Positions 21,405 through 33,000 of a stretch of 64,000 bases of DNA are shown here, in pieces (position 1 is the stretch's first letter; every line of letters begins with the position of its first letter). The notes beneath the pieces were generated by a model that had not been told where the DNA came from, did no database searches, and saw only the letters and a program-made list of their open reading frames with translations. This DNA is from Cerioporus squamosus (lineage: Eukaryota > Basidiomycota > Agaricomycetes > Polyporales > Polyporaceae): the NCBI GenBank assembly GCA_022592435.1, contig JABYQS010000041.1:124001-188000 (forward strand), in the 5' to 3' direction. The translations under genes and the position numbers were made by a program.

Positions 21405-23221
21405 CTAGTCCACCTCCAACACAGTTCCGCGTTGTACACTTCCCCATCCTGACAGCACGTAAGAATAAGCCTCTTAGACATCATCATATGGACGCAAGGA
21501 CTTAAGAGTACTCACCAACCAACCGCCAGTGCTTCTCGATACGTCTTGAGAGCGCGACCTTCTCGCCGACCTCGGTACACGCCGGCGACGTGAGCTGGAT
21601 CTTCGCGAGGTCGCCCTTCACACTGAGGACACGACCACCAGTAGACGTCGAGCCGATGTTGATGAGGAGCAGCTCGTTCTTGACGAGCTTCGACACCTTC
21701 GTCTGCTTCTTGTCCTCCGTCTTGACACCAAGTAGTCGACGGAGCAAGAACAGGCTGATCTCCAACTCTGCACATCCCGTCAGTACCCACTCATCAACCT
21801 ACGCAAGATTTTTGAACAGACGTACCAGTGAAGATCTTGGGCAGCTTGCCAACCGCACCCAACACTTGTCCAACAAGACGGTCCGCACGGCAGAGTGTCG
21901 GGTCGATGCGCGTACCCACACCAATCAAACCTCCAGGGACAGCGAACTGCAAGTGGTTGCCCTCCGCATGGAGCGAGACGATTCTGGAGAAGATCGGCTT
22001 GCACCGGTTGCGGCCCTGCGCGTCCTTCGTGACGATACCTGGCCGAATCTCAACCTCCTGACCGAGGCGGAGGACACCCGTGAGAATCGATCCACCCGCA
22101 ACACCTCCCTTGAGCTCATCGACCTCCGCACCAGGCTTGTTGACGTCAAACGAACGGATGACGATCAGACGGGGGTCGGCAGTGAAGTTGCGGTCGGGGA
22201 TGGGGATTCGCTTGACGATGTACTCGTTGACCGCGTCGATGTTGTACTTGAGCTGCGCAGAGATGGGGACAATAGGTGATGACTCGGCAACGGTACCTGT
22301 ATATGAGCGTACATCAGAGAACGCAACCAAACAGGGAGCAGCTCGTAGACGGACGCACCCTTGACGAACGCGACGATGCTTTTATGGTGCTCCAAAGCCT
22401 GCTCCTCCTTGATTAGATCGACCTTGTTCTGGAGGATGATGATGTTCTCGAGCTTCATGATCTCGACGGCGGCCAAGTGCTCGGATGTCTGCGGTTGGGG
22501 GCACGTCTCGTTTCCGGCAATCAGGAGCAGGGCGGCGTCCATGACCGCGGCACCGTTGAGCATCGTAGCCATGAGAATGTCGTGTCCGGGACAGTCGACG
22601 AAGGAGACATGGCGGACGAGCTTCATGCGGGAGTTGCAGCCGGGACGTTCGCAGGGCGGGTTGTCCTCCTTGTCGGAGCGGTAAGACCTGTAACATCCTG
22701 GTCGGGGACATGCCTCGTTTTCGCACTTGTAGATCTATGCACGGCGAAAGGGAAGGTATGACACAGGGAGAACCCGGAAGGAATAAGAGATGCGAGCAGT
22801 GCATAAGGGACAGAGGAGACGCACCTTCGCGTTCGCGTAACCGAGCTTGATGGTGATATTCCGCACAAGCTCGTTCTTGAATCGGACAGTCATGACTCCC
22901 GAGATGGCCTTCACGACGGTCGATTTCCCGTGGGCGACATGACCGATCGTTCCTGTCCATCCCATGCACATCTCAGCATTACCTCGCGGCGCTCCTTCAC
23001 CAAAACGCCATACCCAAGTTAATCGTAGCCTGAGGGCCAACGGTGTGAGACGAGCACACACATATTAGTGCGAACGAGCGTACCTGTTTTGAGATGACCT
23101 CTGGGGATAGCGGGGTAAGTTTTGAAGGGTCGATGTCGACCTTGACGATCTGCTCCGTGTCGCTCTCATCCTCGCTGTCACTCTCCTCGTGCGTCTTGCG
23201 TCGTGTCTCGTCTCCAGGCAT
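21405..23221 (-). CDS. gcd11: translation initiation factor eIF2 gamma subunit
   Basis: GTP-binding subunit of eIF2, which carries initiator Met-tRNA to the 40S ribosome. The start at 23221 gives [20 protein letters not shown]. The G-domain motifs are present: GHVAHGKST (G1, P-loop), VDCPGHD (G3) and NKVDLIKEE (G4). The gamma-specific zinc ribbon [11 protein letters not shown] ... CERPGC lies between G2 and G3. Domains II and III follow ([59 protein letters not shown]). The terminal exon is easily missed: HWRLVG joins across an intron to [13 protein letters not shown] and the stop at 21405. Every junction keeps frame and no break was found. Confidence 0.96.
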
Positions 23222-23961
23222 GTCCGTCGTTTGTTTGCGAAGACTCAAGTTGTGCAGGGGAGGAGAAGGAAAGATGAGAGCAAGGCAAGGCAGATGCGAT
23301 CTTGCCGAAAGCACGCGCCTCGCCATCTTCGACTCGACCCAGTCACGCCGTGTCACACGTCACGTCCTTCAAGGACCTGAGCGCTTAGCAGCCAAGCCCG
23401 GAACTTGTTCTCTTCCTCCTCCGAGTCCGAGCTCGCTGCTCCGGATGCTGAGGCTAACCCACTTGCGCATCTTTCAGTATTTTGTTTCTGAGTCAAGGTG
23501 AACCAGAAATGTGCACGAGAGACTGACTTTCCGCGCCGAGTACTTGTGCTCATGCCTGAGGCCTTCAATTCACATCCGCTGCCAGGCTCGCAGAGCTTGT
23601 ATTGTCGGATCACAACAGTCCTCTGATACCTCCAAAAGTAAAAGTACTCATTCGCTCTTCTCTGTTCTAGCCTCTGTAACAATGGACGATATTGTAAGTA
23701 TGTCGTCATTCTCCCAGTGCTGGACCGATTGATTGCCCTCACCGTTAGCCTCAGGCAGGTGCCGGCTAGCAGTCAGCACTGGTCAGCCTCCGGCGAGGCA
23801 GGTCTTAACTTCGCGCGGTCGCCGCCAACCTCTCTTTCTCCCAACTTCCACCCGATCTCGTTGTTTTCGTCTTGCTCTTGTCGCTCTCACCTTGCTCTCG
23901 TTGCTTTCCGCTCGCTCTCGTTCAACATCATCGTCCAAAGTGCTGTCTACTCGTTGTCGAC
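23222..23961. promoter_or_regulatory. divergent promoter of eIF2-gamma and coiled-coil gene A; conserved block at 23742-23796
   Basis: 740 bp between divergent starts. At 23742-23796 lies a block (CCGTTAGCCT, then GGCAGGTGCCG, then AGCAGTCAGC) that recurs in order upstream of the paralogous gene on the other strand at 38342-38391. A second shared word GATCTCGTTG follows nearer each start. The block contains CAGGTG, an E-box-type CANNTG. A short ATGGACGATATT followed by GTAAGT at 23682 looks like an exon end but leads nowhere recognisable. Confidence 0.55.
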
Positions 23962-25433
23962 ATGCTCTCCCTTATCCTCGCTACCCTTCTTAACGTCCAT
24001 CTAGCCGAGGCTCCGGAACACCCGCTCCATGGGTACGAACAGGAAGTGCTGCTCATGGCATTCCCCGTCCTTGTGGTTATCAACGTCGTCCCCGGTCTCG
24101 CGCTCATCCGGTCCGTCACCAAGTCTTCCGGCACCCTCACGGCTCTCTACGCTACCGTCAACGTCTTCACGACCCTCTCCGCCGTCGTCGCCCTGGGCTG
24201 CCTCCGCGTACGGGCCCCCGGCGACTTCCGGGCCGCGCTCGAGGACGGTCGGTCTGCCGCGGCTGACACGGGAGTTCTCCTTGCTCATAAGGAGGATGCG
24301 GTTGCGGAGCTGAAGGGTGCACTCGACGCGACTACAGAGGTTCGTGCGGCGGCATGTCTGTCTCGCCTCATACTGATATATTTCACAGATCACCGTCGCG
24401 GAGCTCACGACCAAGGGTGCGGCATTCGAGGCAGAGGTCATCGCTGCCCGTCAAGATACTGCCGAGGCCAGGCCTGAGGTGGAGAACTTGGACCTCATGA
24501 TCGCCACCACCGCACACCCGGACTTCCACGCCAGCGACGCGTTCATTGCGGAGCAGCTCATGGCCACGATTCAGCACCTTGAACGCATGGCCGCCGACGA
24601 GAAGGTCAACGCCGATCGTGAGCAAGACGCAGCCAACCCTGCGAGGTATGCGACAACGGAGTATGAGGTAGGCGAAAGTCATGTGACCCCTCGTCTTTGT
24701 TGCTGACGCTGGCTAGGTTATGGCGGAGTGTCTGGAAGCCACCGCCGGTATGCCGACCTGGGAGCTCGAACAGAAGGACAAGATGCTCGAGGCACGCAAC
24801 GAGCAGATCGCTGAGCTCCTCACGTACGACTCAGCCAGCCACTGGGAGCAAAAGGCCGCGGTTCTCGCAGCGAAGATGAAGACCGCGGCACGGAAGGACG
24901 AGCGCAAGGCCACAGTCGAGTCCCTGTCTACGGCTCAGGCCACATCCGGAGCGTGTCAAACGTCTTCCCCGTCAGCAGCGCAACCGTCACCGGAAGAGCT
25001 GACTGCTGCAGGGAAGGCGCGAGACACTCGTGTGCGCTCCCCACTCGCGCGCGAGCATTACGCTCAGAAGGATGTGGTCATGGAGGCCAAGGAGACGCTC
25101 GCGGCCACTCAGGAGAAGATTGCTGCTCTCAAGAAGGCCCTCCAGGCGCAGCCCTCTCCCGACCCGAAGATCAAGCACCAGGCGGCGATCAGCACGCTGC
25201 CGATCCGCGTGAAGGCGGCCAAGGAGAACATCGCACCGAGTTCTCCTTCTCAGCCGACCTCCTCTTCGTCGGCCGCCTCCCCGCTCCCTAGGGTCGTCTC
25301 CTCAAGCCCCAGCTCCTCCTCGAGACTCCCGCGGCTGTCGACGTCTGTGAAGATGACCTCCCAGATCCTACCCCGGTCATCCATTCCGTCGATCATACGT
25401 CCGCTTCCCGCCCTTACGCGTCTTCCTCGATAG
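23962..25433 (+). CDS. membrane-anchored coiled-coil protein, unknown family (paralogue A)
   Basis: Not recognised as any described family. Three exons; introns near 24338-24390 and 24670-24718 keep frame. The N-terminus has two hydrophobic segments (MAFPVLVVINVVPGLALI; LTALYATVNVFTTLSAVVAL). A long Ala/Glu/Lys-rich region follows, with heptad-like spacing (AEVIAARQDTAEA; LEQKDKMLEARNEQIAELL; MEAKETLAATQEKIAALKKA). A signature TRVRSPLAREHYAQKDVV and a KENIAP motif precede a Ser/Pro-rich tail ending LPALTRLPR. The start is uncertain: ATG 23962 is taken, but the similarity to paralogue B begins at the Met encoded at 24055. About 460-490 residues. It faces paralogue B (36669-38216, minus), with the MFS gene, SET2 and RPA49 between them. 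A membrane tether for a coiled-coil scaffold is a guess from architecture. Confidence 0.75.
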
Positions 25434-26635
25434 GCTGGTTCTGGTCCCAAGGTCTCTGCGCGGTGCTACACTTTCACTGCTCCCTCCTGCTGCTCGATGG
25501 CGTTCCAGCTCTCTCGACGAGGTGGCTCCCAGGCCTTCATCAGCGCGGTCTCACTATCGCTCCGGGCTCCCTCCTCGAGTCCCTGCGCATCATGCTGTTC
25601 CTGTACCTGGTCAAGCGACACCGCCCGTCCGCTGTTTTCCGCGACAACCCCTCTTCTCCTTCCTTGGTTCACACGGTCCCTGATCATTCTCGGCACTGGT
25701 TTCTTTCCTCCTTCCGTGATTCGTGTTCCTGGTCATCCTCAGCATCGGTTCCTTCTCTCCTTCGTGGTTCACGTCTCTGGTCATCCTCGGCATCGGTCTC
25801 TTTCTCACATTTCTTCGCGTCTCTTCGGTTCCGGCATATATATCAAACAACCACATACTCGGATAGGGCTCGGACAGCATACGTTTCGGATAGTACTGGA
25901 TCTCGGCTTATAATAGGTTTCGGCATCAGCTTCTCAGCCTCGGCGATATACGATACATTTTGCATATAGTTGTACATTATAATACTCCCTCCTCCCCTCT
26001 ACCCCTCTACTCCTCCTCCCCTCTATCCCTCTCCACCCTTCCTCACCGGGAGCCTCCGCCACAGTACCCTCCATCCTTCCACCATCCGTTGCATGGCCCA
26101 TCCTCCCCCTCCCGGGCGTCCCCTTTGTACCAGGATTCGGCTTGTATAGTATAATCTGGCACGATCATTGTAAGTACACCGTCCCCAAGAGCACGGTTAT
26201 TTATATAAAACCCCATTAAATCTTCCACGTCTGGTTGGCAGGAAATGCTTGTACTTCCGGTCAGTTGCGGTCGTACGATTCCAGAGCATGAGGACAGTAT
26301 CCGAGAACCACACGAAAGGACGAGTTCGCGAAGTCACTGTCAACTTCAGCACAATTATCGGTAAGTGTAAAGGTGGACATTGGCAACACATAGATTGGTA
26401 CTCGGGTGGCCTCACCGCCCTCGGGCAGTGGAGTCCAACGGCAATAAATACATAGTTCGAGGAACATCATAGCGATTGCATAGGGCAGTCCATACATGTC
26501 CAGACGTACCGCAGGTCGCACCGAGAGGAAAGAGAGGCATAGAAGATAAGTATGGGCGATGAAGCTACTTGGGCTCGACCGGAGAAGCCTGCTCGACTGC
26601 CTGAGTCTTCTCGTCGCGGACTTGGACAAGGTCGA
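25434..26635. other. intergenic region with tandem repeat and polypyrimidine tract
   Basis: 1.2 kb between gene A and the MFS transporter stop (the two are convergent). It contains about three degenerate 48-nt tandem units (25659-25804) and a C/T-only tract around 25981-26060. Open frames across the repeat translate to Ser/Arg-rich low complexity. No gene recognised. Confidence 0.55.
25659..25804 (+). repeat. three imperfect ~48-bp tandem repeats
   Basis: Each unit reads roughly TCCTTNGTGGTTCACG, then TGGTCATCCTCGGCATCGG, then TTTCTTTC. Copy one is the most diverged (CTGATCATTCTCGGCACTGG) and copies two and three are nearly identical. The unit is a multiple of three, so it stays open in all frames, but its position downstream of gene A and the low-complexity translation argue for a non-coding minisatellite. 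Confidence 0.75.
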
Positions 26636-28717
26636 TCAACATTTCACCATCGCAAACAGGCCTGTTCTTCGCTTCAGGGCCCATCTGGAGTCCATGTCGG
26701 TATGAAGCGGCAGCCCCTCCATCATGAGAGACGACAGCAATCCGACGGCGGTGACTCCAATCATCACCTTCCACAGCACCTGCAGACTCTTCGCGAATGC
26801 ACCTGGACTTCACCCTTCAGGGGCTCCGGCAGAGTCGGGACGAGGGGAATCAGCGAATACGCGATTGCTGCGCCCTCCGGGAAGGTCGCCAGGTAGTCGG
26901 AGGGTATGCGGCGCTTGAGCTCATTCTGCAGCACAGTCCCTCCGATGGTAATGCCCCAGATCTGAGTCGTTCAAAGGGGTCAGTCAATGCCTAATTGTAC
27001 AACATTAGTACTTGTTAGGACCCACCCCAGCGAACGAACGAACGAATTGGAAGAACGCAATCGCGTGAGCGTTCGAGGAGGCAGGAAGCGGCGCCAAAAC
27101 TGGGAACATGACGGTAGTGAAACCGCATCTGCACAAGAAACGTGCCTATCAGAACCTCAAGCATCCCTGTGGACATCATCAGCTTTACTTACCCTATCCC
27201 GACACCAAGAACAACCTCGAATCCAACGGCGCGACCAGCGCTATCCGTGGCCTCCAGCGTGGAGGCGATGCCAAAGCCGACGAGTGCGAGGCACCATCCG
27301 AACCATAGCTGTGGCCGATACCGGTGCATCTTTGCGACCGCAATGCCGGATATGATTGACGTCGGTGAGATTGCTGCGAAGCCCATTGCGAGGACGCCAG
27401 CGTGCACGGGGGAAGCATCCATGCTTCCTTGAAAGTAAACCGCCATATAGTCTGACGAGGCGGCCTCTGAATTAGTATGGCGAAGAAAGATCGAGTCGGG
27501 TCAACTAACAGATAACTGCAAGGCCGACAATGGTGATTAAGAACGTTTGAAGGTAGCTGTAGGTGGTGTCAACTAGGATCGGACAGAGAAGGAATGCGTG
27601 TTGCCTTGCTCACCCGCTCAGACTGGTACGGTTTGACATCAGAGAGTATGGGACCTATGCAATGCACCAGTCAATTCGCAGGTCTCGTTTCGGACACAGC
27701 GTTAGCTTACCATAGGATACGTAGCCCACTTAGCTTCCCACAAGAGGAAAAGTCCGAGGACACAGAGTCCAACGATAAGAGGGACCAGTACCTTCGCAGA
27801 GTTCCAAGGAGCAACCACGCCACCCCACGACAGCGCGATTGCGCACGCGACCGTTCCCCCGATGACCAAGGCGTTCCCACTGCCAACGGATTGAACGTCA
27901 GTTTCAATGGTAACCGGGATCGGGCAGCGACACTAACACCCAATCCAACCGCCTAATCTTATCTGTATATCTTCCGGGAGGCGTAGGCAGCCTGAGGAAC
28001 ACCAAGACGAGCCCGCCCGCGACGCCACAGATGGGTAGATTGAGATCTAGCTAGCAGTCAGTATGCCGGCCCTACCGAGAAGGCACTGATCAAGCAACGA
28101 GACTCACAGAACAACCATCTCCATTGCCCTTCGGCTGCAAGGCTTCCTCCAACAACCGGACCACTTATTCCAGCTATGCACCAAACACTACAGAATGTCA
28201 GTCAGTCAATCACGCTCGTACCAAGGCTGCAAAGATATACTCGCATGCCGAGCAAACTGGTGTAAATACCGCGCTCTTGTAGGGTGGTCAGATCGGCCAA
28301 TACAATGGAGGAGAGCGACTGGATGCCTCCGCCTCCCAGACCCTGCACGGTCCTGCCTGAGATGAGCATACTCATACTGCTTGCCCCGCCGCAGATTCCA
28401 CTGCCCAGCGCGAAGAGTCCCAGACAAATCAGCAGGGCCGGGCGCCGTCCGAAAATCTGCGCCATCCCGCCGCTCATGGGCAGGAGCGCCGTGGATGAGA
28501 GAGAGTAAGCGGACCCGACCTATACGAAGTCATCCGCGTGGAGGTCGTGGGCGATAGTCGGGAGTGCCGTGGAAACGGCCGTGAGCTCCAATGCAGCGAG
28601 GAAGACAGCCAGGCACAAGGACAGGAAGATGCACCAGAACGTCCCTCCTTTTCGAGCCTTGGCGGCGTTGGGAATAGGAAGTTGGCTCTGGCCAACGCTG
28701 TCCTCGTCGACACTCAT
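26636..28717 (-). pseudogene. MFS drug/H+ antiporter-type transporter with an in-frame TAG and a one-base frameshift
   Basis: Major facilitator of the DHA2-like 14-TM type, normally an exporter of small molecules or drugs at the plasma membrane. The start at 28717 gives MSVDEDSVGQSQLPIP and TM1 CIFLSLCLAVFLAALELTAV. Next come GSAYSLSSTALLPMSGGMAQ, FGRRPALL (motif A), GRTVQGLGGGGIQSLSS, then GISGPVVGG (motif C) and many further TMs to LLSSLMMEGLPLHTDMD. Ten or so introns are consistent; one is GC-AG (28189-28244). Two defects. TAG at 28520-28522 falls between DDFV and VGSAY, where relatives carry Trp. Near 26796 one base is missing, so that HSRRV should read HFAKSLQVLWKV. If the indel is an assembly error the single TAG still truncates the protein after about 65 residues. 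Very recent decay or an error are both possible. Confidence 0.75.
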
Positions 28718-30090
28718 CGTGAGTGATGCAGTCCGCAACGGGAACTGCTGTTAGGATAGATACGGAAGTAGGTGACCGAATTGGTCAGTGTTGTCCTCCG
28801 GGGAGAGGTCGTGTACCAGCAGACGGTGTATCTCGTGGTTTCGGAGAGGAGAAGCGGGGTATGGACTGGGTGTTGCCTAGCGGACTAGCCCGGGGCTTTA
28901 TGAGCTCCCAACCTCTGGCCTTGGCTTCTATCACATTTGTCCGAGCGCGCAACGTGGCAGTAGCGCGATGTTTAGAAGCCCCAGCTTCTGGATCCTGCTC
29001 CTAAATTTCGAAGATGAAGTGAAGTCGTCAGCGTCCCGCGGAATGGGTGAGTCCTGTGTCCGTAGTGGAGAAGTACTCACCCTTGAGAGCCTTTACGATA
29101 CTTTGCCTAGACCCAAGGTGTTGTAAGCATAAATCCTCTTGTCCATCGACGCAATGTCTGTAATTGAGCGAGCTACATAGGTGATGGGCGCGAAAGCTGT
29201 GAGACGTATTCTTCACGCTGGTAATTCCCGCGAGGACCCACAATTCTGCGCGCCGGATGCCTCTCGGCGCGTGGTACACGATGAGAGACACCTCATAGAT
29301 TCCCGATGCGGTGCTTATACCGCAGAGATCGATACCCACAGCAGGCGGTTTCAGCCGCGCGAGACAGAAGTGCATCCGTACCATCAGCGCGCATGTGGTG
29401 TGAGGCTCTGCATGACCCTTGCTAGAACATGCGCAATCCGGGCAGCACCACTTATTTCGCCGCAGCCAGACGGCCTGTGTAAAGATTGATATTTAGTAGC
29501 CAGGCTACCTGAGGGAGCGACGGAGAACTCGCGCCTGTAGAGCGCCATCTACCAGGTACTTGGCACCTGCCACTGGTTTGTGACGCACCCGAACACGACT
29601 TCATCTCGAAAGTAGCTTCGCAAGTGTCCCGAGTCGCTGTCTCGAAGTGGCTTCGAACAGCTTGGCCCAATTATTGCCAAGTTGTGGACCCGCGACTTCG
29701 TACAGTTTGCAGGCCGAACTTTGATTGATTGACTGCTGGTCGCGATGTCCCATCCGGGCTCGAGTCAGTTAGGTAGCAGGATTTCACAGACTAGCCGTGT
29801 GATGCCACACGATTGTCGCGAAATGTAGAGAAAGGCGGGGATATTTGTGCGCCGTACGCAAGTAAGTAGCAGCTGCCGGCTGGCACTAGTGGTGGTTGGT
29901 AGCAACCTGAAGATTCCCACGACCTTCCGAGTGGGCGACCTACCAAACCCACTCGTGCTTCGATATGAAGCGTACACTGGTATGCGAAAGACTAAGACGG
30001 CTTTACTTTACAACGAATAAGTAAATCAACAACTATCCCAGAGTCTCCACACGACGGCGAACCACGGGACAAAATAAACAGTAACAGTTC
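28718..30090. other. intergenic region
   Basis: About 1.4 kb between the MFS start and the SET2 stop. Frames of 70-118 codons exist (for example 29028-29384 minus) but show no motif, bias or intron logic that supports a gene. No repeat or mobile element recognised. It probably contains the MFS promoter and possibly unrecognised gene relics. Confidence 0.45.
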
Positions 30091-33000
30091 CTACCAGTCG
30101 GGAGGGGGGTCATCGTATATGTTAGCGTACAAGGCCTGTCCCTCCGGATCAGGATCGTCGAGCTTTTGTCGTACTCGCGGGTCGGACGAAGAGGAGACGA
30201 GGGTAGGTGACGTCTGTCCTGAGCCTGCGACCTCGTCCGGGCTGCCCGACCCAGAGGCGCGCGGACCGCCATCGTCCTCCGGATGATGATCGCCTTCGGC
30301 CTCATCATCGCTCTCGTGGTCATCGGAGTGGTCGTCCGCGCCATCGTCATCTGGATCCAAGTCCATGACATCCTCGACGGTCGCAGCGGGCGCAGCCGAG
30401 TCGTCGTGCCTGCTGTCGGGCGTGGAGGACGAACCGGCGACGGAGACAGGCTTGCGCCGCTTGCCAGACTTGTCGAGCTTCCGCAGGACCTTCACAATGT
30501 ACTCCTTCGAGAACTTCTTGATCTTGACCGTCTTCTCCTCTGAGAGCGTCTCCAGCCTGCCCTCCTTGTAACTCGACGACTTCTTCTCCTTCTCCGCAAT
30601 GACATGTGTAAGCTGCGAATGGACGAAGGTATCAGACATTCGCACTCATCCAACCTCATGATACCAAGAATGCAACGCACCTCTTTGGCGTACTTCTTGA
30701 ACTGGTCGTGATCCAGCTGGTCCTTATACTTGGACATGCACTTGACCACGACCGCGCCGATAAGCTTCAGCAGCCGCTTCTCCTTGTTCGCCTCCTTCTC
30801 CTCCTTCGACAGCTTCTTTTGCTTTGGCTTCGAAGAAGACCCGGACTTCTTCCGCGACTCCTTCCCTGAAGCGTCGCGGCCATACGTCTTGGAGCCACTG
30901 ACCCAGCTGCTTGTATACGCTGAACGGGCAGGATCCTCGGGAAGAGGAGGAGGCTTGGCCTTGCTAGCCTCCTCAGCGGCCTTGGCAGCAGCGGCGAGGA
31001 TGGCTTGAACGCTCTGTTGCCGACGCGCCTCCGCCTTGCGCTGCGCAGCTTCAATCTCATCCCGAGTAGGCCGTGGGGGAAGACTATGTTCCGGAGGAGG
31101 TGTCTTCCGTCGCACCTTCTCCTTCTCCGAGGGCAGGACAAACTTGGGAAAATCGTCCTGCGGACGAGAACGCTTCGACGGCCGCTCATCGTCATAGTCA
31201 TGTGCGATGATAAACATGCTCTCCTTGGGCGAATCCTCGTCATCCTGTGAGACGCTCAGTAACACCTATCACACACTAGCGGGGCATACGCACCGGCCCC
31301 TTCACGCGCTTCGGTATCCGGTAAGCATACTCCAGTGCCTCCCACTGAGACAAGAGCTTCTTGGCAAGTTCAGCCACAGCTTCATTGTCCGACTCTGAGC
31401 ACTTCTGCACCGGTACGTTGACTTTGGAGTCCTCGACCTTGTTGCGCTGGATGAGGGGCCAAGTCATCATGCATTCCATAGCCTGCAGAGACATTCAGCA
31501 TATGAGGTTAACTAGCGAGGAACGCATCCCAGCTCACCAGAGTCATAATCTCGACGTCTTCGTGGTAGTCCTCGAGTATGTTCGTCATGACACTGAAACC
31601 ACGCAAACGCATGATTTGGCGAAGAGCAGACAGGTCTTCGGTCAACTAATACCGAGGTTAATAGAAGCAGGATGGCCGAGAGATCAATCGAAATACCTTG
31701 ATACGCATCAGCAGCTTGACCAAGACCTTTCTGCTCTGGGTCTGACGCATAGCCTGAACAACCTTCGGCACATCCTTGAGGATGAGGGGCTTGAGGTCGG
31801 GCTGTAAAGACCGTCAGCACAACCGTGTTGCAACGCGGGTGGGAGGCACGTACAATGAAGTCTTCGTCCAGCTTCTTGCCCTTCTTCTTCTTGTTCCCCT
31901 TCAGACCGAACTGCTCGACCTCCTCGGCAATACCAAGTGCTGGGAGTGACGTGAGACGACTGGGCATGAACAGGAGGAGCACACGACGTACCGTCAAGGT
32001 AGAGATCGTCCATGGCAGCGAGGTCGGTCTGCGTCTTTCCACCTATGAAGCCTACACAGTTGGGCTCTCCGCAGTAACATATCTGTGCGTCATGTCCGTA
32101 TCTGTCGACGTTGTAGTTGAAGGTCAACTCCTCGTCCTTCTTAATCGTGCGGTTTGCGAAGATGCCCATCCGAACGCGGTCGCCGACTGTCCACTTTGCG
32201 ACATAGCAATTCGGGTTGCAACTGTGGTTAGCGAACCGGCCGATGCCACCGCGCTTGGTAGCGTCGATGTACTACGAACAGATGCTCAGTATCTAGCCTC
32301 ACGCGATAGTCGAAGAGGTCATACCTCGTCCTTTTGCAACATCATGAAGTAGAAATGGCGAATGCCTTCCTCCGCATATTGTCGCATTCGCTTAAGGAAT
32401 GATGGTTGGCTTACGACATCGCCAACATATTCATAGATGAAAGTATCCCTAAGGAGACATCAGCTCGGGATGTCAGCGACGAAGCAACAACGAACGCACT
32501 TGGGCAGATCAGCAGCAGCGCGGAGACCAAAGCCCTTCATCTCCGTCTTGACAATCTCGATAGGAGCATACTGCTTGCGCTGGAAGCTGCGAGGAGTCAG
32601 ACCCGCACAGGAAGGGAGCTCTGCATATCGACATACCGCTGGTTCTGACAATACGATCTACATCGACAATCGTCCGGCATGCATTCGACCTGCGTGAGCC
32701 TGTTGATACAATCCGAATTGTGGCCGCATGCAGCATCCGGATCGTCGTGACCTAGGTCGAAGAAATGAGTTAGCATAAACGCAATGGGGTTCGTTTGTCA
32801 ACGTTTCAACAGCCATCGGGACACCGCACTGAGCGCCACGAGACTCGATTGCGTCGCAGCTCATCGACCCACGGGACTGCCGCCAGCGGCATGCTTCTAT
32901 GAACTCTGGACAACAAGCCGCGACGCAGGCCAGCGGGGGGCCTAAAGGCTCCGGAGCTCGGATGGAGCGCATGGCCGACAGGAGCCCGTCGCCATCATTG

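Noticed and set aside
29028..29384. 118-codon minus-strand open frame in the large gap before set2
   Set aside because: No recognisable motif, no convincing ATG context or splice partners; length is within chance for this GC content.
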